Assembly (NCBI GenBank): GCA_025055765.1
Contig: JANWWS010000036.1
Span: forward strand, 1-64,000
Direction of reading: 5' to 3'
From: Leptospiraceae bacterium
GTDB taxonomy: Bacteria; Spirochaetota; Leptospiria; Turneriellales; Turneriellaceae
Length of the DNA: 64,000 nt
Within the stretch, counting starts at the first letter, position 1. Each line of letters starts with the position of its first letter. The notes under the pieces were generated by a model. The model worked only from the letters and a program-made list of their open reading frames with translations. It was not told where the DNA came from and searched no databases. Positions 34,311 through 43,136 of this stretch are shown here, one piece after another. The translations under genes were made by a program, and so were the position numbers.

Positions 34311-35764
34311 ACCTTTTCTCGGTAGAGAAGAGGTAAGCTATAAATGGCTATAAGTAAGGTTAACGCCCCCAAAAGCCAAGGCACCATGGCTTTCTCTTGA
34401 AATTGAGGTTCTACTAGGCGATCGGTTGGGATTTTCTGGAAACTAATTTCACTGCTTTTGGGGTGGTAGTTGATAACCTTGACCAACTCACCAGGTGTAA
34501 TGAAAAGAGGTTCCCTAATGATGTTATTTCCCTGGATCACAGCAGGAAAATCTTTGTTATGATAATGGGCAAATTCATGTTTTACCAATAGCTCTTTAGG
34601 TGCCTCATAGACAATTTTCCACAATAAAAGTGCATATTCAGGGTGTTGCAAAAGCGTCTCACTCACTTTGTCGGGATCAAACCAAAAATAAACCCGGTCT
34701 TTGTCTAAGCTTACCGCTGCTCGGCCATCCGTAAAACGTAGGTAAATTTGACCACGAGATGCGGGACAGCTATAAGAAAAAGCACTTTTCTGAAAAATGT
34801 CCTGAGGTAAATCTAAGAAAGCAGGTTGTGGCTCAGGGCAGCTTGCTTTTTCTAAAAAAAGTTTTTCTCCTTGGGGCTTAAGGCTAAAGTAGGGGAAGTC
34901 CGGCATATCAAGGAGGGCCGACAAGGCTTTAGGTATATCTTTACCTTGAACGGAGCGTGCTTGCTGCCAATAAAGAACAAGTAAGAGCTCATTGTCCCGA
35001 GGATACTCGTCATTGGTAATAACCAAGCGGATGACCTCAAGGATGCCCGATTTCGACTTGGGAGGCATGCCTATGATAAGATTTTGGGGCAGCTCATCTT
35101 TTACCGAGATAAAAATCTTTTCGCCAAAAGCTCTTTCTAAGAAAATTTGTGCCCCTATCTGTGAGCTAAAGGATATTTGGTATTGGCGAAAATCCGTAGG
35201 CAGGGCTTGAGCCAAAAAACTTTTAAAAAAATAATTCTTTTTTTCGCTCGAAGGGCGCGCATAAAATATGTTTTTCCCAAATTCCATATAATTGTTTTCT
35301 GATGTAAAAATCAAATAACGGTGAGCAGCCCATTTTCTAAGCCAACTTAGAACTAAAGAAGGCGGGGCAGGCTCGCTAGGCTTTGCCAAATACTCTGTCG
35401 ATACTTCTTGTAACTGGTTTTCTGCTAAAGAAGCTAAGGAATAAAATTTTTCTCCACAAATTGGGCCATAACTTTCTTGGTAGTGTCTAAATTGAGTAGC
35501 CGTTATTTGGGAACGCAGGTGATCGTCGACGAGACAAAAAAAATTCTCCTGCTTTTCGGGGAAAAAGTGTATTGCCAGAAGTACAAAAAAAGCACTTTGG
35601 AGAGCATAATAAGAAAGTTTGTGCCAAAGCTTCACGCCCAGCCCTTCCTCTTCTTGCAGAAAAACAAGAGAGGGATAGGCTGTTTTGGGAGCTAAAAAAA
35701 AGCGCAGTAGGTATAAAAGCCAAGGAAGGAGCGCAAAAAAAAGGCAGATGGCTGAGAGAATCAT
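34307..35764 (-). CDS. Bat-type membrane protein (BatA N-terminal domain)
   Basis: 485 residues. The N-terminus has the BatA arrangement: a first helix, the KTAYPSLVFLQEEE segment, and a second helix (about 50-68). A large periplasmic part follows, and a final transmembrane helix (about 460-478) closes the chain. No von Willebrand MIDAS motif is seen, so it is a BatA-N protein without the vWA domain. In MoxR-type clusters such proteins are thought to assist envelope protein assembly or stress tolerance. ATGA overlap with the DUF58 gene. Confidence 0.7.
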   Translation of the reverse strand: MILSAICLFFALLPWLLYLLRFFLAPKTAYPSLVFLQEEEGLGVKLWHKLSYYALQSAFFVLLAIHFFPEKQENFFCLVDDHLRSQITATQFRHYQESYGPICGEKFYSLASLAENQLQEVSTEYLAKPSEPAPPSLVLSWLRKWAAHRYLIFTSENNYMEFGKNIFYARPSSEKKNYFFKSFLAQALPTDFRQYQISFSSQIGAQIFLERAFGEKIFISVKDELPQNLIIGMPPKSKSGILEVIRLVITNDEYPRDNELLLVLYWQQARSVQGKDIPKALSALLDMPDFPYFSLKPQGEKLFLEKASCPEPQPAFLDLPQDIFQKSAFSYSCPASRGQIYLRFTDGRAAVSLDKDRVYFWFDPDKVSETLLQHPEYALLLWKIVYEAPKELLVKHEFAHYHNKDFPAVIQGNNIIREPLFITPGELVKVINYHPKSSEISFQKIPTDRLVEPQFQEKAMVPWLLGALTLLIAIYSLPLLYREKV

Positions 35765-36606
35765 AGAAATTTTATTTCGGCAAGGCTCTTAAGAAGGCTT
35801 TCTTTAACAGGCAAAGGATGCACCTTGACACCTAAAGCATGGCATAGTTGGTATCGTTTTAGAACTCCTTTTTCCCAAGCCTCATGAGCAAATCGCATGG
35901 CCTGTATGGGGAGCCAATCGCCTGTTTCGATATCGATGGCTCGGCCGAGAAAGCTACCCCTAAGTATGTTCGTGGGCGGATTTACTATGTGAAATAAACT
36001 AAGTTTTTTACCTCGAGCCTTCACTTGGAGAAGAAATGTCTCCCATTCTCGCCAAGACAGATAAAGATCGGTAAAGAAAAGCAAGTAGTCTTGTGGAAGA
36101 AGATCCAGTGAACCTAAAATATGGGAATAGTTTTTTTTCAAAGGGCTTCGCCTAAAATACCTCGTGCTTAGCTCCTCCTCTAGTTCAAGAATATCGCGTT
36201 CTTGAACTAGAAAAAAATTTTCTTTTGTCTCAAAACTTCTTATCTCAAAAGAAACCTTGTTTTTTTTTCGCCACAAAATGTAAGCAACACTGAGAGCCGC
36301 TAAAAGTAGGGTTTGCCGGGTTTCTTTGTCTAGTAACACAGAAGGAGAAAAATCGAGAATTAGGGCAATGTCTCTTCTTGTAGCTAAGAGTCCTTCTCGT
36401 ACAAAAAGTCTATCTTTGCGGGCATAAAGCCGCCAATCGATGTGTCGGATGTCATCACCTGGTCGGTAAGGCCTTGCCTCATAGCGCTCCTCGTAGCCAC
36501 CGCGGCGGCGGCTCGTTTCTTGCCCCGAATGGCGAAACGGAGGATAATCGCTAAAATCAAGTTCGAGGAGGCGAAGGTAAGGCAAAAGCTCAGCAAGTTT
36601 TGCCAT
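35761..36606 (-). CDS. DUF58 protein, MoxR partner
   Basis: 281 residues. The signature YEERYEARPYRPGDDIRHIDWRLYARKDRLFVRE near residues 35-70 is the diagnostic DUF58 block (shown here only as landmarks: RPGDDIRHIDW and FVRE). A vWA-like fold follows, with LILDFSPSVLL in place of the DxSxS metal site. It usually works with the MoxR ATPase encoded just upstream. Start taken as ATG 36606, one base after the moxR stop; a TTG at 36618 would overlap moxR. Confidence 0.88.
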   Translation of the reverse strand: MAKLAELLPYLRLLELDFSDYPPFRHSGQETSRRRGGYEERYEARPYRPGDDIRHIDWRLYARKDRLFVREGLLATRRDIALILDFSPSVLLDKETRQTLLLAALSVAYILWRKKNKVSFEIRSFETKENFFLVQERDILELEEELSTRYFRRSPLKKNYSHILGSLDLLPQDYLLFFTDLYLSWREWETFLLQVKARGKKLSLFHIVNPPTNILRGSFLGRAIDIETGDWLPIQAMRFAHEAWEKGVLKRYQLCHALGVKVHPLPVKESLLKSLAEIKFL

Positions 36607-36607
36607 T

Positions 36608-37585
36608 TTAAAATTCAAGCATCTCGTCGAGAATTTCTCTTATGGTGAGTTTTTCACTAATGGCAAGGTAGGATGGTTTTAGACGGTGGGCCAGTACCGC
36701 ATGTACGATGGAACGGGCAATTTTTTCTGTTACCACAGGAGAGCCTTCCATAAGACTGCGTGCTCTAGCAGCTCGGATAAGAAATTGGGTTGCCCTAGGC
36801 CCTGCCCCATAATCGAGATAGCGGGCAAAGCGATGGCCACTCTGGGGTCTTGTGTTGCGCACGGTGTCCACTATTTTTCTTAAGAGAGAGTCGGGTACTG
36901 CTACTTGGTCTACGAGTTTTTGCCAGTTGGTGAGTTGTTGGTGCCCCGGTAATTGGTTTAAAGTGGTGAGTTTCTCTATCCCCGAACCCAAAAGGGCAAT
37001 TTGGATTTCATCTTCCCTTTCTGGATAGGTTAGTTCAATAGAAAGCAAAAAGCGGTCTAACTGAGCCTCTGGTAGAGGAAAGGTTCCTTCTAATTCCAAG
37101 GGATTCTGGGTGGCCATGACGGTAAAGGGCTCTGGCAGATTATAGGTTTTTCCACCAACCGTTACCTCTCTCTCTTCCATAGCTTGCAGTAGAGCACTTT
37201 GCGTGCGTGGAGTGGCTCGATTGATTTCATCGGCAAGGATAAGGTTGGCAAAAATGGGACCCTTGACAAATTCAAAGTAGCGTGATCTGGTTTTACCTCC
37301 CGGGTTCTCTTGTAAAATTTCACTACCGGTAATGTCCGAAGGCGTGAGATCTGGAGTAAATTGGATTCTTTTAAACTCTAGGTTCCACAGGTGGGCCAGG
37401 CTTCTCACAAGCAGGGTTTTGCCAAGGCCAGGAAGTCCAATAATTAGTACATGGCCATGGGCTAGTAGAGCTGTAAGTATATTATCCACAACCTCCCGAT
37501 AGCCTATGAGGATCTTCGAGATCTCACGGCGGGTGGCCTCGCAAAAAGACCAGATGGCCTCCTCGCTGTCTTTTTTTGGGGCCAT
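36608..37585 (-). CDS. MoxR-type AAA+ ATPase
   Basis: About 325 residues. Walker A GLPGLGKT near residue 55, Walker B LADEINRATPRTQSALLQAMEE near 115, sensor MATQNPLELEGTFPLPEAQLDRF, and the C-terminal lid with PRATQFLIRAARA. MoxR ATPases act as chaperones that mature metal or vWA proteins. It starts the cluster with DUF58 and the Bat-like protein. Start taken as ATG 37585; the frame also has a TTG at 37594. It lies 11 bases after the stop of a 31-codon ribosomal-type gene. Confidence 0.92.
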   Translation of the reverse strand: MAPKKDSEEAIWSFCEATRREISKILIGYREVVDNILTALLAHGHVLIIGLPGLGKTLLVRSLAHLWNLEFKRIQFTPDLTPSDITGSEILQENPGGKTRSRYFEFVKGPIFANLILADEINRATPRTQSALLQAMEEREVTVGGKTYNLPEPFTVMATQNPLELEGTFPLPEAQLDRFLLSIELTYPEREDEIQIALLGSGIEKLTTLNQLPGHQQLTNWQKLVDQVAVPDSLLRKIVDTVRNTRPQSGHRFARYLDYGAGPRATQFLIRAARARSLMEGSPVVTEKIARSIVHAVLAHRLKPSYLAISEKLTIREILDEMLEF

Positions 37586-37596
37586 TTTGGGCAAGA

Positions 37597-37692
37597 TCAG
37601 CGATTTTTCTTCTTATGGCGGTTTAGACGACGCTTTTTCTTGCGTTTGTGCTTGGCAATTTTCTTTTTTCTTCTCTTTCTGCCACAGGGCAT
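37597..37692 (-). CDS. Tiny basic AURKAIP1/COX24-domain (bS22-like) protein
   Basis: 31 residues, more than half of them Lys or Arg, reading MPCGRKRRKKKIAKHKRKKK and ending in RLNRHKKKNR. The KHKRKKKRRLNRHKKK pattern is that of the AURKAIP1/COX24-domain proteins, small ribosome-associated proteins that occupy the bS22 site of the small subunit in several phyla. ATG 37692 is preceded by AGGAGAAGG, a good ribosome-binding site. It is divergent from ribF and leads the moxR cluster. Confidence 0.88.
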   Translation of the reverse strand: MPCGRKRRKKKIAKHKRKKKRRLNRHKKKNR

Positions 37693-37770
37693 ACCTTCTC
37701 CTACCTGTATTTTAGGGAATATTCTAAACATTGAGTTGACCTGTAAACCGAGAAAAAAGCAAAAGTCCCC

Positions 37771-38736
37771 ATGGAAATTGTTACCGATCTAGATTCTTAC
37801 GATAAAGAAAAACATCGTCCATTAAGTCTCACGATGGGGGATTTTGACGGCTTACATCTTGCTCACGAAAGACTCATAAAAAAAACCATGCTGCTTGCAC
37901 GCCAAAAGGCATACCACTCAGCTATTTTAACTTTTGATCCCTCTCCGAAAACAGTTTTGGAAAAAATGCCTCGCAATGAACGCCTCTTTACCTTAGAAGA
38001 GAAAAAAAAAATTCTTTCGTTTTATTATCGCTTAGACCTAGCTTTTATTTTGCCCTTTACTCCTCGCTTTTCCCGGATGAGCGCAGCACGATACCTTAAA
38101 GATATTTTACTTACAAAAATGAATATGCGGCAACTAGTCATTGGCCATGATCACCATTTTGGCTACCGCAGACGGGGCAACTACAGCTACCTCTCTTTGG
38201 CAGCCAAACGCTATGGTTTTGAAGTTTATCAGGTAGAACAAATCACTTATAAAGGCGAGGTAGTCTCATCATCTCTCATACGTAGACTCTTGGATGAAGG
38301 GCTTGTGCATGAAGCCAATAGATTGCTTTGCGTGCCCTATTTTCTTTATGGCCAAGTAGAGTTAGGGCATAAGCTGGGCTATAGGCTAGGTTTTCCCACA
38401 GCTAATGTGGCTTATAAAGAGGAAAAAAAACTTCCTCAAAGAGGGGTTTATTTTGGAGCCGTCTTTTCAAAAAATAATCTTTATCGGGCTCTCATAAATA
38501 TTGGTACAAGGCCTACGGTGGATGGCAAAAGCACTACCGTTGAAGCTCATCTTTTGAATTTCTCGGGAAATCTCTATGGCGAGCATGTCTATGTTTTTTT
38601 TATCCGCAAGATTAGAGAGGAATATAGATTCCCTTCGCTTGAGGCATTATCTCAACAAATTCAAAAAGATATCGAGCAGAGCCAAGGCTATAGCATTTTG
38701 CCAGAAATCAGCTCTTTTTGTGAGCGGCTAAGATAA
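37771..38736 (+). CDS. ribF: Bifunctional riboflavin kinase/FAD synthetase RibF
   Basis: Turns riboflavin into FMN and then FAD. The 321 residues contain the N-terminal adenylyltransferase domain (GDFDGLHLAHERLI near 23, GHDHHFGYRRRGN near 124, SSLIRRLL) and the C-terminal kinase domain (GYRLGFPTANV, GVYFG, NIGTRPTV, VEAHLLNF). Both are complete. It stands alone on the plus strand, and its 3' end overlaps the convergent sensor gene by 29 bp. Confidence 0.96.
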   Translation: MEIVTDLDSYDKEKHRPLSLTMGDFDGLHLAHERLIKKTMLLARQKAYHSAILTFDPSPKTVLEKMPRNERLFTLEEKKKILSFYYRLDLAFILPFTPRFSRMSAARYLKDILLTKMNMRQLVIGHDHHFGYRRRGNYSYLSLAAKRYGFEVYQVEQITYKGEVVSSSLIRRLLDEGLVHEANRLLCVPYFLYGQVELGHKLGYRLGFPTANVAYKEEKKLPQRGVYFGAVFSKNNLYRALINIGTRPTVDGKSTTVEAHLLNFSGNLYGEHVYVFFIRKIREEYRFPSLEALSQQIQKDIEQSQGYSILPEISSFCERLR

Positions 38737-40102
38737 GTCCTGAGAAGCCAAAGCCTGGGTCTTGTTTTTGTTTTTCATGAACTAGCCGAGCAAAAGGTAG
38801 TACGATTTCACGTGCCGGGGGATGGCAGTTTTGATTTAAGTATTGGGTTAGCTCTTCTGCGTCTTGCTGTAAGAGTTCAAGGACATCTTGCGTGAGGATC
38901 AACATATCATTTGCTATGGGGAGGTTTTGCACATCATCCACAGAAAAGTTTGATGTAAAGAAACTGTCGCCTGCTTGAGCAAGCTGCCAGCCATTTTCTT
39001 GATGCATATATACAAAAAAGCTACCGCAGCGGTATATTTGATTCTTTTGGGGGGAAAGCTTGAGGTAAAGTAGTCCAGGCCCTAAATCTACGTGGTGGAA
39101 CATGGTCTGCCAAATACTATGGATTCTCTTTTCCGTGGGGATATCTGCCTCAAATAAGGATATAAATTTTTCTTGAAGACGATGTTTCCATAAGTTGGCT
39201 TCTAGATCATTGAGGTCAAAACGAGCCACGAGGATCTCGAGAGAGTCTGCTTTTTCGCGGGCATTGATAAAATTTTCTGCCTCTATCCCTGGGTTGCGTG
39301 GGAAAAGAGCAAGTTCAAAATTTTTCAACTTGGGGAAGGGTTTTTCGTACAGGACCTTTTGTAGATAACCTATGATTTCTTCGTTATCAGAACGCATAAC
39401 GCTCTCACTTTTTCCCACGTTATCGTTTTTGGCTGGCAATGTAAACTGTTTCTTGATGGTCAAGTAGAGATCCTCAAGCTCTGTATAGGGGAGCTTTACT
39501 TTTTCTTCAGGGAATTCCCCACTAAAGAGTTTTTTTAAGGACCAAAGAGCGTGGTTTATTTCAGAGGAGAGCACAAAGCCCACAAGAGCCATTAGGGCTC
39601 CTACTAGCAAAGCTAGGATGTAATAGACAAGTATAATCTTGCGAGCACTGTCAGACCCCAAGTAAAGCAGGATAATGGCGGGTATTTTTTTATTAGAGAC
39701 AATTAGAAAGGCATGGGGACCATATTCCAAGAGACTGCGCCCTTCCTTTTGCAAATATTTCTCTATACTAAGTTTCTCTATTTCTTCGTTCTTAAGCGGG
39801 AAAGCGGAGGAGAGCCGAGGGAAAAGCGCTTTTCCCTCGGGCGTTATGACTTGTATTTTGCCTTGCCCTTCTCGCAAAAGCCTTTGCAGCTCTTCTTCCC
39901 TTGAGCTGTGCAGGTATTTTTCCCATTTTTCTACGAGCTGGGCCGCTTGTTTCTCCAAAAGATTTCGACGCAGGTTTTGGGTTAGGTAATGAGCAAGAAA
40001 AGCAAAAAGTAAACCCAAGATAAGTCCAGCTACACCTAAAATAATAGCCAGGCGCAGTTGGAGGCTCCACTTTGCCATTCTGCGTCCTAAAATAGTACCC
40101 AC
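38708..40102 (-). CDS. Membrane sensor with HAMP-like region and degenerate SpoIIE-type domain
   Basis: 464 residues. Two transmembrane helices (about 12-35 and 155-180) frame a periplasmic sensor of roughly 120 residues. A HAMP-like stretch follows. The C-terminal 230 residues have the spacing of a SpoIIE/RsbU PP2C-type phosphatase (FELALFPRNP early, YRCGSFFVYMHQENGWQLAQAGDSFF and MLILTQDVLELL late), but the aspartates that bind metal (GDxxD and TDG) are not there. It may bind a partner and not dephosphorylate. GTG 40102 is chosen because GAGGAG sits five bases upstream inside the tatC end. Confidence 0.6.
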   Translation of the reverse strand: MGTILGRRMAKWSLQLRLAIILGVAGLILGLLFAFLAHYLTQNLRRNLLEKQAAQLVEKWEKYLHSSREEELQRLLREGQGKIQVITPEGKALFPRLSSAFPLKNEEIEKLSIEKYLQKEGRSLLEYGPHAFLIVSNKKIPAIILLYLGSDSARKIILVYYILALLVGALMALVGFVLSSEINHALWSLKKLFSGEFPEEKVKLPYTELEDLYLTIKKQFTLPAKNDNVGKSESVMRSDNEEIIGYLQKVLYEKPFPKLKNFELALFPRNPGIEAENFINAREKADSLEILVARFDLNDLEANLWKHRLQEKFISLFEADIPTEKRIHSIWQTMFHHVDLGPGLLYLKLSPQKNQIYRCGSFFVYMHQENGWQLAQAGDSFFTSNFSVDDVQNLPIANDMLILTQDVLELLQQDAEELTQYLNQNCHPPAREIVLPFARLVHEKQKQDPGFGFSGLILAAHKKS

Positions 40103-40103
40103 C

Positions 40104-40925
40104 TTAGCTCCTCATCTTTTTCTCGACTAAACTCACAAGTCCCCAAGAGAGAAAAAACAAAACCACAAGGGGTACCATCATAGCAATCATGGAAAAGCCA
40201 TCGGTGGGGGTAACTACACCGGAGATAATGGCAATAACGACAACAGAATGTCGCCAATATTTGCGGAAAAAATCTGTGGTGAGGACCCCGCTCATTCCTA
40301 AAATTAAGCTTATTATCGGCAACTCAAAGGCTAAGCCAAATAAAATATGAAACGAAAAGAAAAAGGATAGGTATTCGTTTAGTGTAAGATGAAGTTCTGT
40401 GCGTACCGTTTGTCCGTTAGGAAGTTCGATAGGAGGAGGTGCCCAACCTAGAGCGAGGAATTCGACCATAACACCCCATACATACTGCCGGCAAAAAAAA
40501 ACCCCTGCCCAAAAGAGCAAGATAGCACCAACCAAAATACCATTGCCATAACTGCGGACTTTCTTGTCCAGAGCCGGTACTACAAATCCCCAAATTTCAA
40601 AAAGCACGGGTGGGACAGCGAGTATGAAGCCCGTAAGTAGGGAAATTTTCATCTCTACAGCAAAAAAATCAAAAAGTCTCGTGGCAATGATTTTCACTGT
40701 AAGCTTATTTTGTTCTAGGGAAAGAAGGTGGGATACTGGACCCAGTACAAATTGAAAAACCTGAGCATAAAAAAACCAACTTACGGCAGCAAAGCCAAGG
40801 ACCCAAAGTAAGATGCGGATAATTCTCTGGCGCAGCTCCTCCAGATGGTCAACGAAGGGCATGTAGCCTTGCTCTCGGCGCAGCCGCGCAATATAAGCAT
40901 CTGGGTCCTCCCTATCTTCGGGCAT
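40104..40925 (-). CDS. tatC: Sec-independent translocase subunit TatC
   Basis: Core of the Tat export channel, which recognises twin-arginine signal peptides of folded proteins. The 273 residues carry six membrane helices. The N-terminal MPFVDHLEELRQRI motif is diagnostic of TatC, as is the FEIWGFVVPAL block in the second loop. The C-terminal sixth helix is followed by a short basic tail. It follows tatA after two bases and precedes the sensor gene by one base. Confidence 0.96.
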   Translation of the reverse strand: MPEDREDPDAYIARLRREQGYMPFVDHLEELRQRIIRILLWVLGFAAVSWFFYAQVFQFVLGPVSHLLSLEQNKLTVKIIATRLFDFFAVEMKISLLTGFILAVPPVLFEIWGFVVPALDKKVRSYGNGILVGAILLFWAGVFFCRQYVWGVMVEFLALGWAPPPIELPNGQTVRTELHLTLNEYLSFFFSFHILFGLAFELPIISLILGMSGVLTTDFFRKYWRHSVVVIAIISGVVTPTDGFSMIAMMVPLVVLFFLSWGLVSLVEKKMRS

Positions 40926-40927
40926 CC

Positions 40928-41302
40928 CTAAGCTTTGCTACTTTTACTTTTTGAGGCTTTGGCGACCTTTGTGCTTTTTGAAGAACTTTTTTGAGCTTTT
41001 GTCGTGCTCTTTTTTGTGGTTTTCGAGGCTTGAGCCTTCTTTGAGGAGGGTTTTTTTATAGCTGAGGTGTTTTCGGCAGCAGGTAGAGCTTTGGGGGAGG
41101 GTGTGATGTCTTTTTCTTCTGTAGCTTCAACATCGCTTGCCATAGCATCTGAGCTTTGCTCCTCACCGCTACCTGATATGCCTTTTTTGAATTCATTTAT
41201 GCCTTCCCCAATCTTGCGAGCCAGTTCTGGAATTCTTTTGGCACCAAAAAGTAGAAGCACAATTAGCAAAATCAATATAATTTGTTTTAAATCAAGTCCC
41301 AT
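40928..41302 (-). CDS. tatA: Twin-arginine translocase subunit TatA
   Basis: 124 residues: one short membrane helix (about 6-20), then the hinge FGAKRIPELARKIGEGINEFKKG, an amphipathic helix typical of TatA/E. The tail after about residue 45 is long and made largely of Lys, Ser, Thr and Ala, with low sequence complexity (SSKKAQASKTTKKSTTKAQK). No separate tatB is seen, so TatA may serve both roles, as in other minimal Tat systems. Confidence 0.93.
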   Translation of the reverse strand: MGLDLKQIILILLIVLLLFGAKRIPELARKIGEGINEFKKGISGSGEEQSSDAMASDVEATEEKDITPSPKALPAAENTSAIKKPSSKKAQASKTTKKSTTKAQKSSSKSTKVAKASKSKSSKA

Positions 41303-41370
41303 AGTGGGTTTAGTTTCGCGTTTTCCGACAGTTTGTAAAGTTCTTTATCGAGATATGGAAAAGCATAGCT

Positions 41371-42342
41371 CTATTTTTCATTTTCAGTGCAGACGCTTCT
41401 AAAGTGAGCAAAAGGTTTACGTAGGTTTTCCACTCGTATTTTTTGTCCCTTGTAAAAGAAGGCCAAGGTAGGTTTACCCCCTACTTTTTCTACTTCACCA
41501 ATTAGCGAAACCCGAGGAGGAAGTGTGGAGGCCTTTTCTTTTTTGACTATAGCCACAACGGCCAGGTCTTCCCCGCCACTTAAAAGATAGGCGAGCCTTT
41601 GGTTTTCCTCAAGTTCTTTTAGAGGCTCTATAAGGGGCAGATAGGAGAGTTCTATTCTTAGATGAAGCTTATTTGCTAAAGCCAAATAAAAAAGGCTCTC
41701 ATAAAGGGAATCACTTTGGTCAAGAGCAGCCAAAGCATGGCTTTTTAGCCAATGAGCCTCTCGCGCCCATGCCCGTGGGCGTAAGTGCACATTTTTTATT
41801 TTTTGGGAAATCTTGCTTTTCGTTTGCAAAAGAGAAAGGACATAGTCTGAACCACCAACATAGCCTTCTAATGCCAAGATATCCCCCTTTTGTATGCTTT
41901 TATTTTGGCGGGCAATAAAGATCTCGCTTTCTCCTAAAACAGCAAGAGAAAAGTGATTTTTTTCACTACGCGCGGTATCCCCCCCAATTAAGGAAACCTG
42001 GTGTTCTTTGAGAATTTGCTTTAAAGCCCGCGCAAATTTTTTTACAAATATACCTTCCTTGGCAAGAGAAAGGCTTAAGCCCATATTGAGCAGGGCGTAA
42101 AGAGGTCTTCCACCTTTCACATAAATGTCGGAAAGACAGCGCTCTGTCAGCTTTATCGCCAAATCTTGTGGGGAAAAATAATCAAGAAGAAAATGAGTGC
42201 CCTCTATAAGTTGGTCTGTACTAAAAAGGAGGTAGCGACCCTTTTCCATTTCAAGATAGGCCGCATCATCCCCAGGGGGGCTTACCTGTCTGTGGTAAAC
42301 AGCTCCCCTAAAAAGCTCAATAATCTTCTCTTCACTGAGCAT
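41371..42342 (-). CDS. thiL: Thiamine-monophosphate kinase ThiL
   Basis: Phosphorylates thiamine monophosphate to the active cofactor. The 323 residues show family motifs: SPPGDDAAYL near 25, STDQLIEGTHF near 44, a GGDTARSE metal site near 122, and GGEDL near 266 (LSGGEDLAVV). The start ATG 42342 lies 11 bases inside the end of proC. The upstream frame to 42417 overlaps proC further and lacks homology, so it is not used. No TPP riboswitch was seen. Confidence 0.93.
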   Translation of the reverse strand: MLSEEKIIELFRGAVYHRQVSPPGDDAAYLEMEKGRYLLFSTDQLIEGTHFLLDYFSPQDLAIKLTERCLSDIYVKGGRPLYALLNMGLSLSLAKEGIFVKKFARALKQILKEHQVSLIGGDTARSEKNHFSLAVLGESEIFIARQNKSIQKGDILALEGYVGGSDYVLSLLQTKSKISQKIKNVHLRPRAWAREAHWLKSHALAALDQSDSLYESLFYLALANKLHLRIELSYLPLIEPLKELEENQRLAYLLSGGEDLAVVAIVKKEKASTLPPRVSLIGEVEKVGGKPTLAFFYKGQKIRVENLRKPFAHFRSVCTENEK

Positions 42343-43135
42343 TCTCTTGAAATAGGCGGGAAATTTCGCGAGAGCGTTCTTTGGCCTTGCGCAGAGCCTT
42401 ATAAATAGATCCCTCAAAGCCCTCGATCTTTAAGGTGGCCAGGGCTTCGGCAGTTGTTCCCCCTGGCGAAGAGATGGCCTCTATCAGCTCATGGTTGGTT
42501 TGGCCTGTTTTCTCAAGCAAGGCGAGAGACCCTTTTAAAGTCTGCCGGCTTAATTTGCGGGCGAGTTCTCGGCTGAGTCCCTCTCTCACCGCGGCATCTT
42601 CTAGGGTTTTTAAAAAAAGATAAACGTAGGCAGGACCGCTTCCTGATAGGGCAGTAACAGCATCCAGGAGAGATTCATTAGAAATAATTTCACAAAGTCC
42701 AGCGGAGGCAAAGAGAGTTCGTGCAAAACCAAGATCGCTTTCACGGCAAAGGTGATCAGGACATAGCACCGTAGCTCCCTCCCCCACCTTTAGGCATAGA
42801 TTAGGCATGGCACGTATATTCGGTCCTTTTACTTGACGATTCTCTTGTAGGTAGGCAAGAGAGATCCCCGCTGCCAGAGATACAACAAGCCGATTATCCG
42901 CAATCTGGGATAAAATCGTCCCTACATCCCCCGGTTTTACGGCTAAAATTAAAGGGTAGGGTTCCTTAAGTAGCTCCTCGATACTTTTTTTTTCATGGAA
43001 AAGAGCAGAAGATGACAAGGAAGCAGTCTGGCTAGATTTAATATCATAGCCGTATACCGTGTAACCCGCCGAGAGCGCAAAGCGTGCTAAGGACCCCCCC
43101 ATGTTCCCCAAACCAACTATGCAGAATTTTTGCAT
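42332..43135 (-). CDS. proC: Pyrroline-5-carboxylate reductase ProC
   Basis: Final step of proline synthesis: NAD(P)H-dependent reduction of pyrroline-5-carboxylate. The 267 residues begin with the Rossmann motif GLGNMGGSLAR. The catalytic C-terminal dimer domain holds VTALSGSGPAYVYLFLKTLEDAAVREGL and SPGGTTAEALATL, both diagnostic. It follows the AGCS-PSD fusion gene after one base and overlaps thiL, so three unrelated housekeeping functions share one transcript. Confidence 0.95.
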   Translation of the reverse strand: MQKFCIVGLGNMGGSLARFALSAGYTVYGYDIKSSQTASLSSSALFHEKKSIEELLKEPYPLILAVKPGDVGTILSQIADNRLVVSLAAGISLAYLQENRQVKGPNIRAMPNLCLKVGEGATVLCPDHLCRESDLGFARTLFASAGLCEIISNESLLDAVTALSGSGPAYVYLFLKTLEDAAVREGLSRELARKLSRQTLKGSLALLEKTGQTNHELIEAISSPGGTTAEALATLKIEGFEGSIYKALRKAKERSREISRLFQENAQ

Positions 43136-43136
43136 T

